Assembly (NCBI GenBank): GCA_034509425.1
Contig: JAVTVJ010000771.1
Span: forward strand, 434,001-498,000
Direction: 5' to 3'
DNA length: 64,000 nucleotides
DNA from: Eopsaltria australis
Taxonomy: Eukaryota; Chordata; Aves; Passeriformes; Petroicidae
Part shown: positions 22,455 through 34,640 of the stretch, in pieces
How positions within the stretch are numbered: the first letter of the stretch is position 1
How the letters are laid out: each line of letters opens with the position of its first letter
Translations under genes and position numbers: made by a program
The notes under the pieces: generated by a model
Told to the model about the DNA's origin: nothing
Databases searched by the model: none
The model's input: only the letters and a program-made list of their open reading frames with translations

Positions 22455-23869
22455 GTGCTCATTCACACAGAGAGGGCAGTGGCTCACTCTTGACAGAAGA
22501 CACACATTTTCTGCAATGGCCTTGTGTGCCTGATAACCAAAATATAATCCCTGGACTGGTGCAAGGATTTGCTTGCTGGCCATCCCACATGGCATCCACC
22601 CCTCTCCCTGGGATAATGCCTGAGCTGGTGCACAGGCAGGGCTGTGGCAAGGTGAATCATGTGGGTGATGGGACCTCTGTAGGCTGTTTGTGTTCAGGTG
22701 CTGGGGAGGAAGCTTAGAGACAGGAATAGAAAACACTTCCCTGGACTGGCAACAAATCAGCCTTGAACTCCCAATTCAGGGGCTGCCTTCTCTGCCAAGC
22801 CACAGCAGGGAACATCCCCCAGGAAAATGGAGCTGTGTGGTGGGAAAGGGATTTTTGCCAGTTGGAGGTTATATTGTAGTAGGGGCAGAGGACAAAAGCT
22901 TTGGGGGAGGGATGGATGAATTAAAGGATAGCTGCTGGCACTGCTTTTGGCTCAGTGGTGCTGGAGCTCATCCTCACCCCTTTTTGTTGTTAGGCCCTGT
23001 GGCTGCTAAATGCTTGCTGTGGGTGCCTGGAAAGATGCTTTGCTCGCTCCAACAGGTCTGGAGTGAGGAGGAAGATGCTCAAGAGAGAGAAAGAAGGCTT
23101 TAGATGATCAAGTGGGTCTGCCCGAAAAAGAGCCGGTACTCTTTGAATACCACATAGTGGGTGTCAACAGGGTGAAGAGGGGGAAAAGGCTTTTCTTACA
23201 CTTGTCACTCAGGTATTATAAATATTTCTTACTGCCCTGTGGCTCAGGCAGATCATGGGATGCTCTGAGCAGTGCAGTCAGTGTTGTGCCTGCCCTCCTT
23301 GTGCCAGGTGAGCTGCTTGTCAACCCCAGCTACTTCTTATCCCTCTTGTGTTGCTGTTTCCTCCCCACCCCTTTCTTTTGAAGCAGACCAGAATTAAGGG
23401 CAAGGTTTATCACAGCCTGCCTTTGGGAATGGGAGATTTGCAGGGTGGAGACTCCTTATGCTCTAAGAGGTAATCACACCTAAACAGAGAAAGAAGAAGC
23501 TTTAGTTCTTCCCGGCAGGGTGAGGTCTAGAAGAGCTGGCAGCCTGGGGAGAGAGAGAGGTGCGGAGAGGAAGAGATGGCTCCTGGAGGGAGGAATGGCC
23601 CCTGTCTGTTTTTGCACGGCTGTTCTGCTAATGTGGAAGAGCAGCCCTCAGGCGCTGGAGTCCTAAATCTTGAGCTTGTTATTAAACCCTAATGTACACA
23701 GCACTTCACAAAATAAGGGGATGCCTGGGCTGTGCTGTCGGGGATGAGTTTGGGAGGCTCCTGTGGCACTGCTCCCAGGGGAGGGGTGTGCCTGTGCTTC
23801 TCTTTGCCCCTGTCACCTGCTGAGCCCCAGCAAAAAACCCCTCTGGCAGTGGGGAAAGGCTTCCTTCCA
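22455..23869. other. Unique non-coding stretch
   Basis: No gene is recognised. A weak candidate exon at 23248-23307 (acceptor GCCCTGTGGCTCAG, donor CAG|GTGAGC) would read as a cysteine-rich peptide in one frame, but nothing else supports it. The segment at 23600-23720 contains AT-rich words such as TTGTTATTAAACCCTAATG and may belong to the regulatory block that follows. Confidence 0.45.
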
Positions 23870-24060
23870 ACAATCCTTATCCGTGGGGACCAGAATTAAG
23901 CTCCAGTACTCCACGACTCATTTACCACACTCCACCAAACAGCCTTCGGTTGGTAATAATTTTCACTCACTGCAGTTTTGTGTTTGGAGAATTAATTGCT
24001 TTAATAAGGAGCTTAATTAGAAGTGCAAAAGTATAAAGAGCAGCAGAAATGTTGGGTAAG
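23870..24060. promoter_or_regulatory. Candidate conserved non-coding element rich in homeodomain cores
   Basis: Within 70 bp there are TAATAATTTTCAC (near 23954), ATTAATTG (23991-23998), TTTAATAAGG (24000-24009) and TTAATTAG (24013-24020), followed by GTATAAAG. The density of ATTA/TAAT cores is far above that of neighbouring sequence. The likely role is a homeobox-responsive enhancer, but this rests on motif content only. Confidence 0.35.
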
Positions 24061-25439
24061 CGCTGAAGAGCATTTCCATCAAGAGAAATGCTGCCCTCCT
24101 GGCAGGAAGGGGTGGTGGGTCAGGGGATTGCATTGCTGTGTCCTGCAGCTGGGCTTCACACCTGACTGCTGCTGCTGCTGCTTCTCCTGGCAAAGCCACC
24201 CAGCAACGGTGAGGGGCAGGAGTCTGTGTTGAGGGGAGCTCTGATGAGCTGCTCTGTTTGGGCAAAATACTCTTTTTGCAGCCCTTGTGGCCAAACAGCA
24301 TTTCCAGGCTGCCAGAGGTTTTCCCAGCAGGTCTCTACGTGCGGTCCCAAATTTTTTACTGTGCTGGGATGTTGGGATACTAGAGCAAAAGCAGGGACTG
24401 CAGCTTTCCTGATGCCAAAGCACAAAGCAGTGCACCTTTGCCACCCCTTGCCTGCAGGTTGTTTGCACAGCCTGGTCATTCCCACAGTGAAGATGAACAT
24501 TTCTGACTCCAGCTGAGTTAAAGAGCTCCAAGAACAAATGAACTCCAAGGCAGAAATAGGCAATTTTCCCTCCACCCCCCTGAAGCAGCTATCAGCAAGG
24601 AAAAAAACCCTCAATTTTCAGGGCAACTGAATCCATTTGCAAATGCATGTCAAGTGCGACAAATAGTTTGAGCTTAAATAATGGAGGGTGGCTTTTTTTC
24701 AATCTAAATGTTTTATGCTCACAGTTCCTAAACAAAACATTTCTCTTTTTCATTTTGAAATAATGTTCTGTTTTGAAATACGATTTTTAAAAAAAACCCA
24801 TAAAACATAAGTCCTCAAAATGAAGTAAATGACACTGAATTTTTATGTCAAAAGAAAGGATTTAGCCAACCCACTGTGTTTATTTTTTCCATGGTAGGTG
24901 TCAGCAAGCAAACTGAAAAATCTGCATTTCTGGACAACCTGAAATTATTCTTCTTTTCCACTCCTAACAGAGAGCTCAGAAATCAATTTTCACAGGTTCA
25001 TTTTCTGAGCAATCTCATCGCTGCTGTCAAAATGATCTCTCTACTCTTATTTGTACCCAAAACGGGCAGATAAAGAATATTCTTGAAGCGGAGGTGCAAT
25101 TCCTCTTCCTGTGTCAGTCAAGCCCATTGGCATTGCTCTGATCTGAATAAGATGGATCTTTCTCCTCCCCTTTCTCCCCAGAGCAGCTCACGTTTCAGGT
25201 GGTCACAGGATCAGTGCCATCACCTTGTTCTCCCACAGCACCTGAACTTCCCAGGGCCCTTATTGTTTAATTAAGCCTTGCACTGATGCTGTGAGATACA
25301 CAAAGCATGCACAGCGACTGCTGCCAAAATACTCATCTGTCAATGTGCACTCTTTTCTCCGTTTTGGTTTTTTTTTTTGGTTGGTTTTTTTTTTTCTTTC
25401 TCAGCCTCACTTTGCAGGCTTTTCCAGGCATTGCTGCCT
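24061..25439. other. Unique non-coding stretch with a (CTG)5 run
   Basis: No gene is recognised. There is a short (CTG)5 at 24166-24180, an AT-rich segment at 24640-25080 with several ATTT words, and two T11 runs at 25368-25378 and 25385-25395. Confidence 0.5.
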
Positions 25440-25625
25440 GGCTCCTTTCTGACTCCGTGGGCAAATTGGCTGATGGCATCTCTATCCCGTGCAGTCAGAC
25501 AAATCACGCTGCTGCAAACTATTTATGGTCCCCTAAGCATTGCCTGATTAACTTACTTGGCTGGCGTGCAGGGCTGCCTTGCCAGCTGACAGAGGGAGCC
25601 GATGACACAAGGTACTTTCATTTGT
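25440..25625. promoter_or_regulatory. Candidate conserved non-coding element
   Basis: This segment contains CAGACAAATCACG, AACTATTTATGG, GCCTGATTAACTTACTTGG and GCCGATGACACAAGG words in a compact block of balanced composition. It is a weak candidate, judged only from texture. Confidence 0.2.
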
Positions 25626-28600
25626 TGTATCCCTTGTGAGCCTGGAGGAGGCAGAGAACTGCCCAGGGAAAACCACAGATGGAGCCCAGCCACCAGCGAG
25701 CTGCGTTCAGCTCTGGGGCCAAGGGCTGGGCTTCGCTTGCACAGCCCGGGGTTTAATTGTAGCCTGTTCCAGGGGGTACCTGTCAGCCAGAACCAGGGCG
25801 AATTAGCTCATCTTTACAGGGGAAGTAGCTTAGGTAACCCCTGATTTTATAAAGAGAAGTCTTCCCCTTTCTTAGATGTTTCCCTCAGAGGCTCCTGAGC
25901 CAGCTGTGAGGTCTAACCCTTTGCTGCCCAGCTGCTCTGCCTGGTATGGGTGGGTGTCTGATGTCCTGCATCCTGCACAAATGCAAATTTTCCACACACA
26001 GCAGGGGGAAATGCAGGTCCATGTCCTCCTTTTGTTGCTGACACTCATCCATCAGCTGATAGAAAAGGGTCCCGCATCTTTCCACGCTCTGGCTGGCCGG
26101 TTTCATACCTGTTTCTCTGTGGCTCTCGCTGCTGGTCCCGGTCAGCATCCCTGGCCGTCTCTTACTGTGAAAGCTAGTGGCTGCTGCAGGCAGAGAAGGC
26201 TGGAAATGCAAATGCAGTTGCCAAGAGATGGCGCAGAGACACTGTCACTGGCGAGCCGGGCTGGGGACCAGCCCGAGGGGGCTGCCGGCACAGGGACAGA
26301 GCTGCTCCGACACTCGGGGCTGTCGGTTCTGCCTCTCGTTTCTGTCTGTAGACACGGGGAAAGGGTTGGTGCTCTTGAGAAGGGCTGAGCAGTGCTTTGT
26401 GGCTGCGATGGCTGCACAGCCCGGTCTGCTCCAGCATCCCACCTGGGTGCCTGGAATGATGGAGAAGCACATGCTCTCTTCCTCCGTACATCCCAAACAT
26501 TAGGGTGTGTGGGTGTGTGCGTGGAGCAGGCTGCTGGTGGAGAGGCCACAAGAGTGTTTTGGTTATCCTCTCATGCTCCCGGGAGTCTTTCACACTTGCA
26601 GGGAGAGTGCGGGAGTGGCGTCTGGGGACAGCAGACCCTGTTTTGTGTAGATTGATGATGACAGAGCAGGGCTTTCCTTGCCTTTCTCTCCCCCAGCTTC
26701 AGAGACAGGGGATGTCTGTGTCCTAAATTGCCCTTTAGGCAATTGGTCGCGAGCCTTGGCAGGGAATTTCCAAACCAGCTTCCTCTCTGTGGAGGTGAGC
26801 CCTGTGCCAGCTCCACCTGCACCTTCAAGGGGCAAGGCAGCGACTGTCACCAGCCAAAGAGCCCGTCCACCCTCTGGGCTTGCATCAGCCACGCTGGTGT
26901 TGCTCCCTGATGGAGCAAACCAGCCAACTGCTCTTTAAACAGCTGTCTGCACCACTGAGATGAACAGCAACATTTATGGAAATATATATATTATTTAAGG
27001 TGAAGCCAGGGTCAGTGTGTACCTCGGAGGAGAATCTCAGCCAGAGCATGAAAAGGATTTCGTGTTGATTTCTGAAATCTTTCCATGTCTTTTCCTTGAG
27101 AGAGAGCACTGTGTTTGAAAGGGAAAAGTAGAAAGCAAGGCTTTGCATTTGGGAAAAACCCACACAGGGTTTGTGACACCAACTCATTCTGCATCCCCCA
27201 GAAAGAGCTCAGGGACCTCTGAACTGTGGGGCTCTGCTCTCCTCTTTGGTAAGGGGTGACATAAATACTGACCTACGTGCTGGGGAAAAACGGTAGAGCA
27301 GGCAAATCTCTGGACTCAGTCTAGCAGACCACAATAGGCAGTGTTATAGGAATAAAATTACAAATGCTAGAACACAGGATTTATGTAGGAAAAACTGTTC
27401 TGAGGCTGTTCTTTGGATATAAGCACTTGCTGGCTTGTAAATGGGTTTTTGACAGTGGCTTGATGCTCCTTGTGTTTGAGTGACAGCATCTGGATGTTCC
27501 TTGGCCTGGCAAAAATTCACTGCTTTGATTTTAGGCCCAAGCTTCACCTTTTGGAGGCCATGGGTGCCTGTGGGATGGAGGGAGAGAAATGTAAGCTTGA
27601 TCAGTGCAACGAGGAAGGACTCAAAAAACCAAGGCAGCCGTATTTGTTGCAAAGAAAACGGATGGAGGCTGCAGAAAGCAATCACTGTTAGGAGCAAGAG
27701 AGTGATGGTATCCAATCAGGAGACAAGGAAAGAGTTCATTTTGGAGCAGTAACTGGTGCTAGCTTCCCGTTAACAGTAATAATAACTATATCCTGGAGTG
27801 ATGGCTGACTTCATTTGGACCAGATACAATTATTGCTTTGTGTGCAGCAAGCACCCTCAATTTGCTGTGCAATATTAAGCTGGAGTCAGCTCCCTCACAG
27901 GCTCTGGTTTCCAGAGGCTGGGCTGCTAACAAAGTGCCCTCTTGCTTTCACACACCATCACTCACCACACGTTCACACACATCTATATTCTCTGATAAAA
28001 TCAGGGTCTTTGCAGCTAAATGCCAGGCAGTATTTCTTTCAGAAAAATCCCTCTCTTCCTAGCAGGAGCCTGGGAGTCCCTGGTTGTAGACTCAGAGAGC
28101 TCTGTGCTTTGGGAAAAAAGCAGCCTGCTTGTCTAGACCCCAAATCCCTGCTCCCCAGTTTGGGACTGGGGCAGTTGGGCTCTGTTGCAAGCACGTTTTG
28201 GGTGGAGAGTCTGGGAAAGCAGGGCACTCACCCTCCACTGGGAATGCTCTCATTTACCTTGGCAGCCTTGGTGCCTCCCCTGCCAAACTCCACAGAAGCC
28301 CTTGGGAGTAATAAGACTGACACACCCCAAGCTTAAACTTGGACAAGCTTTTTAATACCCAGATGAAGAGATTACAGGAATGACCTACTTGTTTATGTGT
28401 GGCAGATCTGTGAAATGTGCAGAAGGCTTTCTCATTAGAGGAGGTCTGCAGGGTGGAGTTGCCCCACCAGTGCCAGAGCTGCAGCCAAGCAGCAGATTAG
28501 ATGGTGCCTCCAAGGAGCTGGGCTCTTTCATGTCTTTGGAAATTCCCCACACCACCCCTAAATCCTAGACAAAATGCTTTGTGTTGTGAGGCAGGGGTGG

Positions 28601-29749
28601 CTAATCCCAGCCTCTAGGGCCACCAGAGGTTTCCAAGCATTTCAGGCTGGTCTGCACAGCCAGTGCTACCTTGTGAGGGGCCTGGGATGTGCAGGCAGGG
28701 CAGTGACAAGCTGTGCCCTACAAGGCCAAGTAGGTTTTGTGAGTGCCAAGGCATGCCAGGGTGTAATCTGGGATCCACCACTCCTGTGTCCTGATCTTCC
28801 ATTTTGGCATCAATTAAAAGTCTTTTGGACACATGTGACATCCTCTCTTTTTTTCAGTAGCTTCCATGTGTCCTGAGTGATGCTCAACATGCTCGATTTT
28901 TGAATGATTGAATTCCCGCCTAACACACGGTGCTTTGGAAGATTGGAAAATGCAAACTGGAACCAAAGCACTTTCCTTAAGTGAAGAGGTCTTTTTTCTG
29001 CTGGCAGAAAGTACAAAGACCTCAGGGGCACTACTACTACCCAGGGACTTACCCTGATCTGCATTTTGAGGACTTTCTGAGATGGGATCTACTGAAGGAG
29101 CCAGAACTTGCATTATGACTTGATAAATGCAATAATTCTGGTTTTCTCTGCAATGATCAACTCCCACAGCAGGCCAGGCTGGGAGGTGCAGGAGAAAGGC
29201 TTCTGTGGTTCAGGGGATGGGAGAACATTGCTGTCTCCCTCTGAGAGCCTTGAATACCCAGAGCCTCTTTGATGAGCAGAGTCATAGGTTTGACTTCCTG
29301 TGCATTCACTGTTTGCTGGGGTGTTCCAAAGTGCTGCTGCAGCAACTGTCAGTCCTCTCATGGCCTTGTGACTTTAGGGAGGGTGGGCACAGAGAGCTGG
29401 GACCTGTCTGGAGGTGTAAGTGTTGAGCTTGGCGAGTCTCTCAGCAGGGAAGGAGGGTCAGTGTGAACCTCCCATGCTGTTAATCTCCTGGAGCATGCAA
29501 ACATCTGCACTGCTATGCTGCCAGACTTGGTCTTGGTGTGATCTGGGGTCAGCCTGAGCCCAAATTCCTCTGTGCCTGCTTCCTGCCAGAAGGGACTTCA
29601 GGCTGATACCACTGTGTGGGAGGACAGGACAGGCCTGCTGGGGCATAGGTGGCACCTACAAGGGTTCTTATCCCCCTCCTGCATCCCAGACAAGTGAATC
29701 CAAAGCCATCCTGGCCAGCACTTAGCAGGCAGGCAGCAACAGCCCAGGG
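25626..29749. other. Unique non-coding stretch
   Basis: No gene is recognised in 4.1 kb. The part at 26100-26430 is relatively CpG-rich with overlapping open frames on both strands and no domain. An A/T patch with ATATATATTATTTAAGG lies at about 26983-27000. An acceptor-like TCTCTTTTTTTCAG ends near 28857 without a clear donor downstream. Confidence 0.5.
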
Positions 29750-30010
29750 GTCACAGCAGTGCAGGTGCAGCCGCCGAGTCCTTGGGCCAGCGACAAGGAG
29801 AAAAAGTGGGTTGTTATAAATCTACAACCTGCCCTTAATGGCTTGGGGCTGCAGGCATATAGATTAAATTTCAGTCCTATATTTCACAGAAGTCACACAG
29901 TGGCATGTCAAGGTGCTGCAAGTGAGCAGCCCTCTGATGGTGCGTTGGACGTCTGGCGGGGGACTAACTAGAGCAATGAAATAAAGCATAACAACATGTG
30001 GACTGAAGAA
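29750..30010. promoter_or_regulatory. Candidate conserved non-coding element
   Basis: A compact block has CCGCCGAGTCCTTGG, GTTGTTATAAATCTACAACC (an imperfect inverted repeat GGTTGT/ACAACC around TTATAAATCT), CCTTAATGGC, CTATATTTCACAG and GAAATAAAGCATAAC. Texture and CpG content suggest constraint, and the role is inferred. Confidence 0.3.
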
Positions 30011-31289
30011 TGGGGGAATTTCTTAGTGGCGAGATCAGGACTGTAAAATAGCTTCTGGGGGAACTGATGGAAGCTTCTCCATGACTGGGTTATTTAAAAA
30101 AAAAAGATTGGACAAATATTAGATGGTGTATATTAGCCGAGTGGTGTGAAAATCATGGCAATTCTGTCAGAGAAAGGATGACAGAAGGGTTTGCTGTTCC
30201 ATTTTCAGCAGCGTTACTCTGAACGCTGTTTACTTTTCTTCTGAGAGTTAGGAAGCAGGTTGTTTCATTATTTTTTGTGTGGGAAGAGGAAGTTTGTTTA
30301 CTTGTCAATTTTATGGGGAAAAAAATGGATTTTTTAATTCTGAAATCTTTAGCTTGTGCACTTTCTTGTGGAGTAGAGGGAGGAAGGTAACTTGCACCCC
30401 CAACAGAGGTTTGGACATGGCTTGTGCTGGTTGTACTAAAGGATGTCTCTCTGCAGCTGTCAGATGCAGGAATGGGAGGGGGAGACTGGCACAGACTGGA
30501 TGCCCATCAGCTGGTGCATGGCACAAGGGTGGTACCACCTTGCTGGGTGCTGCTCTGTGGCTGCTTCCTTTTGGGTTGCCTACTTTTCTCCATGCGTGGA
30601 TGTACAGGAAAGCTGCAGCACAGCAGACAAGGGAAGCAACAACTCAGTGATTCCCCAGCCTTGTCCCCTTGTCAAGTAATCCCTGAACATGTCCCTACCC
30701 TTCCTACCCATCCCTGTTCCTCAGACAGTCTCAGCATGGCTTTTCCCAGCCTGTGCATGGTGCTGCCAGCTGGTGCCAGCTCAGCCAGGAGGAGAGGCCA
30801 GCAGGGAGCAATTGGCCAGCGAGCAAAGGCAGCCTTTACTCCAGTGCTGGAAGTGAAGGGTCTTTCTTTCCAGCAACAGCCTCCTTCACCCAGTTCCTGA
30901 CTCCTCTCCTGTGTAGCAGCAGCAAGCCCCTGTCTTTTTGGACACTCTGCCACAGCAGCCAGCTCTACCGAGCCCAGCAGTGATGCTATGCCCTCTGTGG
31001 GCTGCAGGGACCAGCCCACAGGGCCACAGAAGAGCAGAGGAAGGTGCCCCTCACCCCAGGAAATCTGTCTGGGTGTGCGTGTTGGGGGAGGCTCAGTCCT
31101 CGGTATAAAGTGACGAGCTGGTAATAAATATTCAATTTATTTAGAATTGCAAATACCAGGGGAAGGAAACAGTAAACAAAAGAGGCTGCAATTGGCAATG
31201 TGGCTAAAATTCTGGAATGTTTGGACTGCAGTGATGGACACTGGAGGAACAGGAGGCAACGAGTGGTCAGCTAGGCCTGTGTGCTAGCA
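30011..31289. other. Unique non-coding stretch
   Basis: No gene is recognised. A minor A-run lies near 30096-30105. Open frames at 30279-30900 are compositional. Confidence 0.5.
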
Positions 31290-31620
31290 ATTAAAACAAA
31301 TTCAAGTCTAAGAAAGCAGAAACTCAAAAGGAAGCTGCTTAAGTTAGGCTCTTCTTAATGAGAGACAAATACACTAGAAAATATTGCCTGCTAACAGTAT
31401 TCATAAGCTGCTCCCAAGATGTTTTGATTAAACCACAGTTGTCTTTCTAGTGTACTAATGGTTTTTAATCTCTCTTGATGCCTAGGGGCGAAGGGGTCTA
31501 CTGATTCACAGCAGCTTGGTGAGCTGAAACTTCTCCCTGGTGAATGCATCTCTCATGCCAGAATCACGGCTTTTAATTTTTAAAAATGTAAGTTTTTAGC
31601 GAAGGGAGAACCCTCAGCAT
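31290..31620. promoter_or_regulatory. Candidate conserved non-coding element
   Basis: AT-rich sequence carries CTTCTTAATGAGAG, TTTTGATTAAACCACAG (a TTGATTAA core next to a RUNX-type AACCACA), CTAATGGTTTTTAATC and a 12-bp palindrome ATTTTTAAAAAT at 31576-31587. No coding frame is present. The enhancer role is inferred. Confidence 0.3.
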
Positions 31621-34339
31621 GTGAGCGGGGCGCAAGTGCCGCGTGCCTGGGAGAGAGGCTCGTGCTTCTCCCCCTTCTCCTGGGGGTGCACTGCATTAGA
31701 ATTCTGGCACTGTTTCACTGCTGGGCAAAATCCAAGTGCACTTTCCTGCCTGCCTGGTGTGGAGGGGAAGAGGACAGTGCCGTGAATCCTGCAGCTCCAG
31801 TGCCAACCTGCCAGCAGTGGGCACGAACCACAGGGGTTCCACAAGGCAAGGAAGGTCAAGGCTCCTCTCAGGGGCTTCACACCTCTCCAAAAGCCATAGG
31901 GGACGATGCTGGGGTGGTGGGTGATGCTGGGGAACTGCCAATACCTCCTCAGTGTGAGGCCTCTCCTAAGCAGAGGGGGTCTGCTGTGTTTGCCAAAGCA
32001 CTGGAGGCAGAGGCACCACATGGGGAAGTGTGAGAACACAGCCATACCTCAGCCAGAATTGCTGTGAGAATGAACTACAGGTGTTCAGCACAGAGCATTT
32101 GTGCCAATCCCTCCCCTTTGCACTTCCCTTCTTGCCAGCAGTTATGGGATGGCCCCAAGCCTTAACAGGGCTTCTCATGTCTTGGAAATTTGGCTTCATC
32201 TTCCCTGTGAGCATCATCTGGTTGTGCCACCTGACTGGTTCATGGGCAGTGTTCTGACTACAGAAATTTTTAGTCAGGAGATGGGACACGAGAGTGCTGA
32301 TTTCTGGTGTTCTGTGGCCCTCACATCACACACGAATGCTGGGGGATGAGGGCAGTGAGTTGGGCTTGATTCCTGGGGAATACGGGAAAGTAACCCTTTC
32401 TGTGCCCTAAAGCCACGCTCTGGGCTTACACCAGATTGGAAACACACCTACCTGTCTCCCAGCAGGCTGTGTCTGTTTGGTGCTCAGCCTCCCACTGAGG
32501 TGTCCATTTCACCTCCTTTTCACAGCTCCCCTGTGTATATTCAGCATTCCTGGCCACCCTCCCTGACATGTGACTCTACTGTGGGTGGGCAGCCAGGGCT
32601 CACCACCAGCCACGGCCCCTTCTTTCCCACCTCACCCCAAAGCCCACCGCCAGCAACCCATTCCCCTTCCATGCAACTTTGTCCCCCAGCCTCGTGTGAG
32701 TGGCTTTCACAGTAAAAATAAAAAAAAACAGCTGGGGAAGGGGGGAAAGGCTTTTCTGTCAGCAGGTATGAGGGCAAAGCTCTGCCTGCCAAGGGCTTGC
32801 ACGGCACATGGCATGGGCCTGCTTCCCACCTCCTGTCTGGGCTGGGCACCAGGGAGCATCCCTGATGAGAGCAGACAGTTCCTCTGTCCTCTGGGTACAG
32901 TAGCTGCTTGTTGCTCACAGAGAATGAAAACATATTAAAGTACAAAACTGCTGCACTAGTCATTTTCCAATTCCCCACTTGGAGAACTGGCTTCCCTGGA
33001 AAATAGGTCACTTACATAAAAAGCACCTTATTATCACACTACAGCAGTGAAGGGAAGAGATGGCTCAAGAGACACTTTCATTTTGAGCCCCTGTTCCCAG
33101 GTACTTAGATATTTCTGGAAAATTGACCCTTTGGGCTGCAATTTCTCATGCTCGTTTTCAGCCCATAAGGTGAATTTCAGGACCTCATTCCCTCCACTGA
33201 GATGGATGAAGTTAGGGAAGGAAATGTGTTACATCTTAACCCCTGGGAGAGCTGCGTATCCAAACCCAGCACTCTCCATAGGGATTGGGGTGAGTCATTA
33301 TCCCTGATTTTTTATCAAGGGTGAGGAAGACTCCCAGAGATGGGTAGACTTGTGTCCTTCCACTTCATCCTGCAGTAACCCCCTGCCTCCCCAGAGATTC
33401 ATTTGTTTTTTCCCCTCTAACCCTATAGTTCATGCTGATCCCAGAGGCACTTGGGATGTGGAAGGGGGCAGAGGGACCACAGGAACGTGCCCTTGTGAGG
33501 AAAGTGGAAGTTATCTAGTTTTCATTAAAGGCACTGGAGCTGAAAGAGGGAAGATGGGTGGGTGGAGAGAAAAGAGGGGCTCACTGATGTTCTGTGTGGT
33601 TGGCTTTGGAGTCAGGTCTTCTTGAGAGGGAAAGGGGAGATCCCTGTTGAACAGCTTTGCCTTGGCTCACTTCAAAGCAGTAGCTTTGGAAAAGTGCTCG
33701 GTTCTGTTTCTCCAAAGAAAGAAGCTCTGACTTTGGTAAACATCCTGCCTGAGACACTCCAAAAGGCAACATTCACCTCCTTGGCCCCGGGCTGGGTGCT
33801 GTGTTCTCTCCTCATTTCAACTGGGAGATTCACGTGCTGTAAACCTGACAAGGGCCAGCAGGAAGGGTTTCCTCAGCCTCTGCATTCTAATGACTCTGGC
33901 TCCAGCCTTGGCCAGCATCCTTTTCCCCCCGCTGTGCTGGGCAGGCTTTGGAGGAAGGGGCCTTTCTGGCAGCCCTGTGCCCAGCTGGGCATGCAGACAG
34001 GGGCCAGGGTGGGAGGGAGCCCCAGAAGAAGACAGTGAGGAGCAGGGAGTGGAAGGAGGAGTAGGATGGGAAGGAGTGAATGCAAAAACGTGGACAGATG
34101 GGATGGGAGGCCAGAGGGTCACAGCACAGTGAGAAGGCTGTGGAAGAACTTGGAAGCCAGGGAGGCCAGATGGAGAATGGGCCAACCAAAGAGCAGGTTG
34201 CCAGCCTTCCACCCTTACCAGTGCAGCTGTCCCATCCCGAGGAGGAGCTCACTGCCCTGGCACTGCCAGGGGAGCATCCCTGCCACCAGCGCCTCTGCGA
34301 GAGCAGGGCACAGGGCCTGGTGTCTTTGGACGGAGGAGG
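31621..34339. other. Unique non-coding stretch
   Basis: No gene is recognised. An A-rich patch (AAAATAAAAAAAAAC) lies at about 32714-32729. Long open frames at 33550-34430 on both strands are due to GC-rich composition. Confidence 0.5.
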
Positions 34340-34640
34340 TGCTTCCAAAAAACATCAGCAATTACCTCGGCGGCAGCAGCGGCGGCAGCCAGCGAGCAGG
34401 AGTAATTTACATAGTAAGAGCTGGGAGATAGATGGCTCTTTAAACCAGATCTGTCATTCCCAGCTCTCTGCCGTCTCTGACGCTTTGATGTTCCTCTTTG
34501 AAGAGCTCTCCTCGCTCGCTGCTCCTCGCTCCCTTGGTGCCGCTCCAGCTCTCTAAATGCCTCTCCCCGTCTCTGTGCCCGTGTGGCTGCGCTGGCTGCT
34601 GCGCCTGCATCCCGGCAGGAAGGATGCAGAGGATGCACAC
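34340..34640. promoter_or_regulatory. Candidate CpG-rich regulatory block
   Basis: This CpG-rich stretch includes CGGCGGCAGCAGCGGCGGCA near 34369, then AGTAATTTACATAG and several TCGCTCGCT/CCGTCTCTG words. It supports the longest minus-strand open frame of the area (202 codons), which I regard as compositional. It could be a small CpG island or an enhancer. No core promoter words are evident, although TTTAAACC occurs near 34439. Confidence 0.3.

Noticed and set aside
23248..23307. Cysteine-rich 60-bp candidate exon
   Set aside because: The peptide looks metallothionein-like only because of repeated TGC/TGT. The splice acceptor is weak and no neighbouring exon fits.
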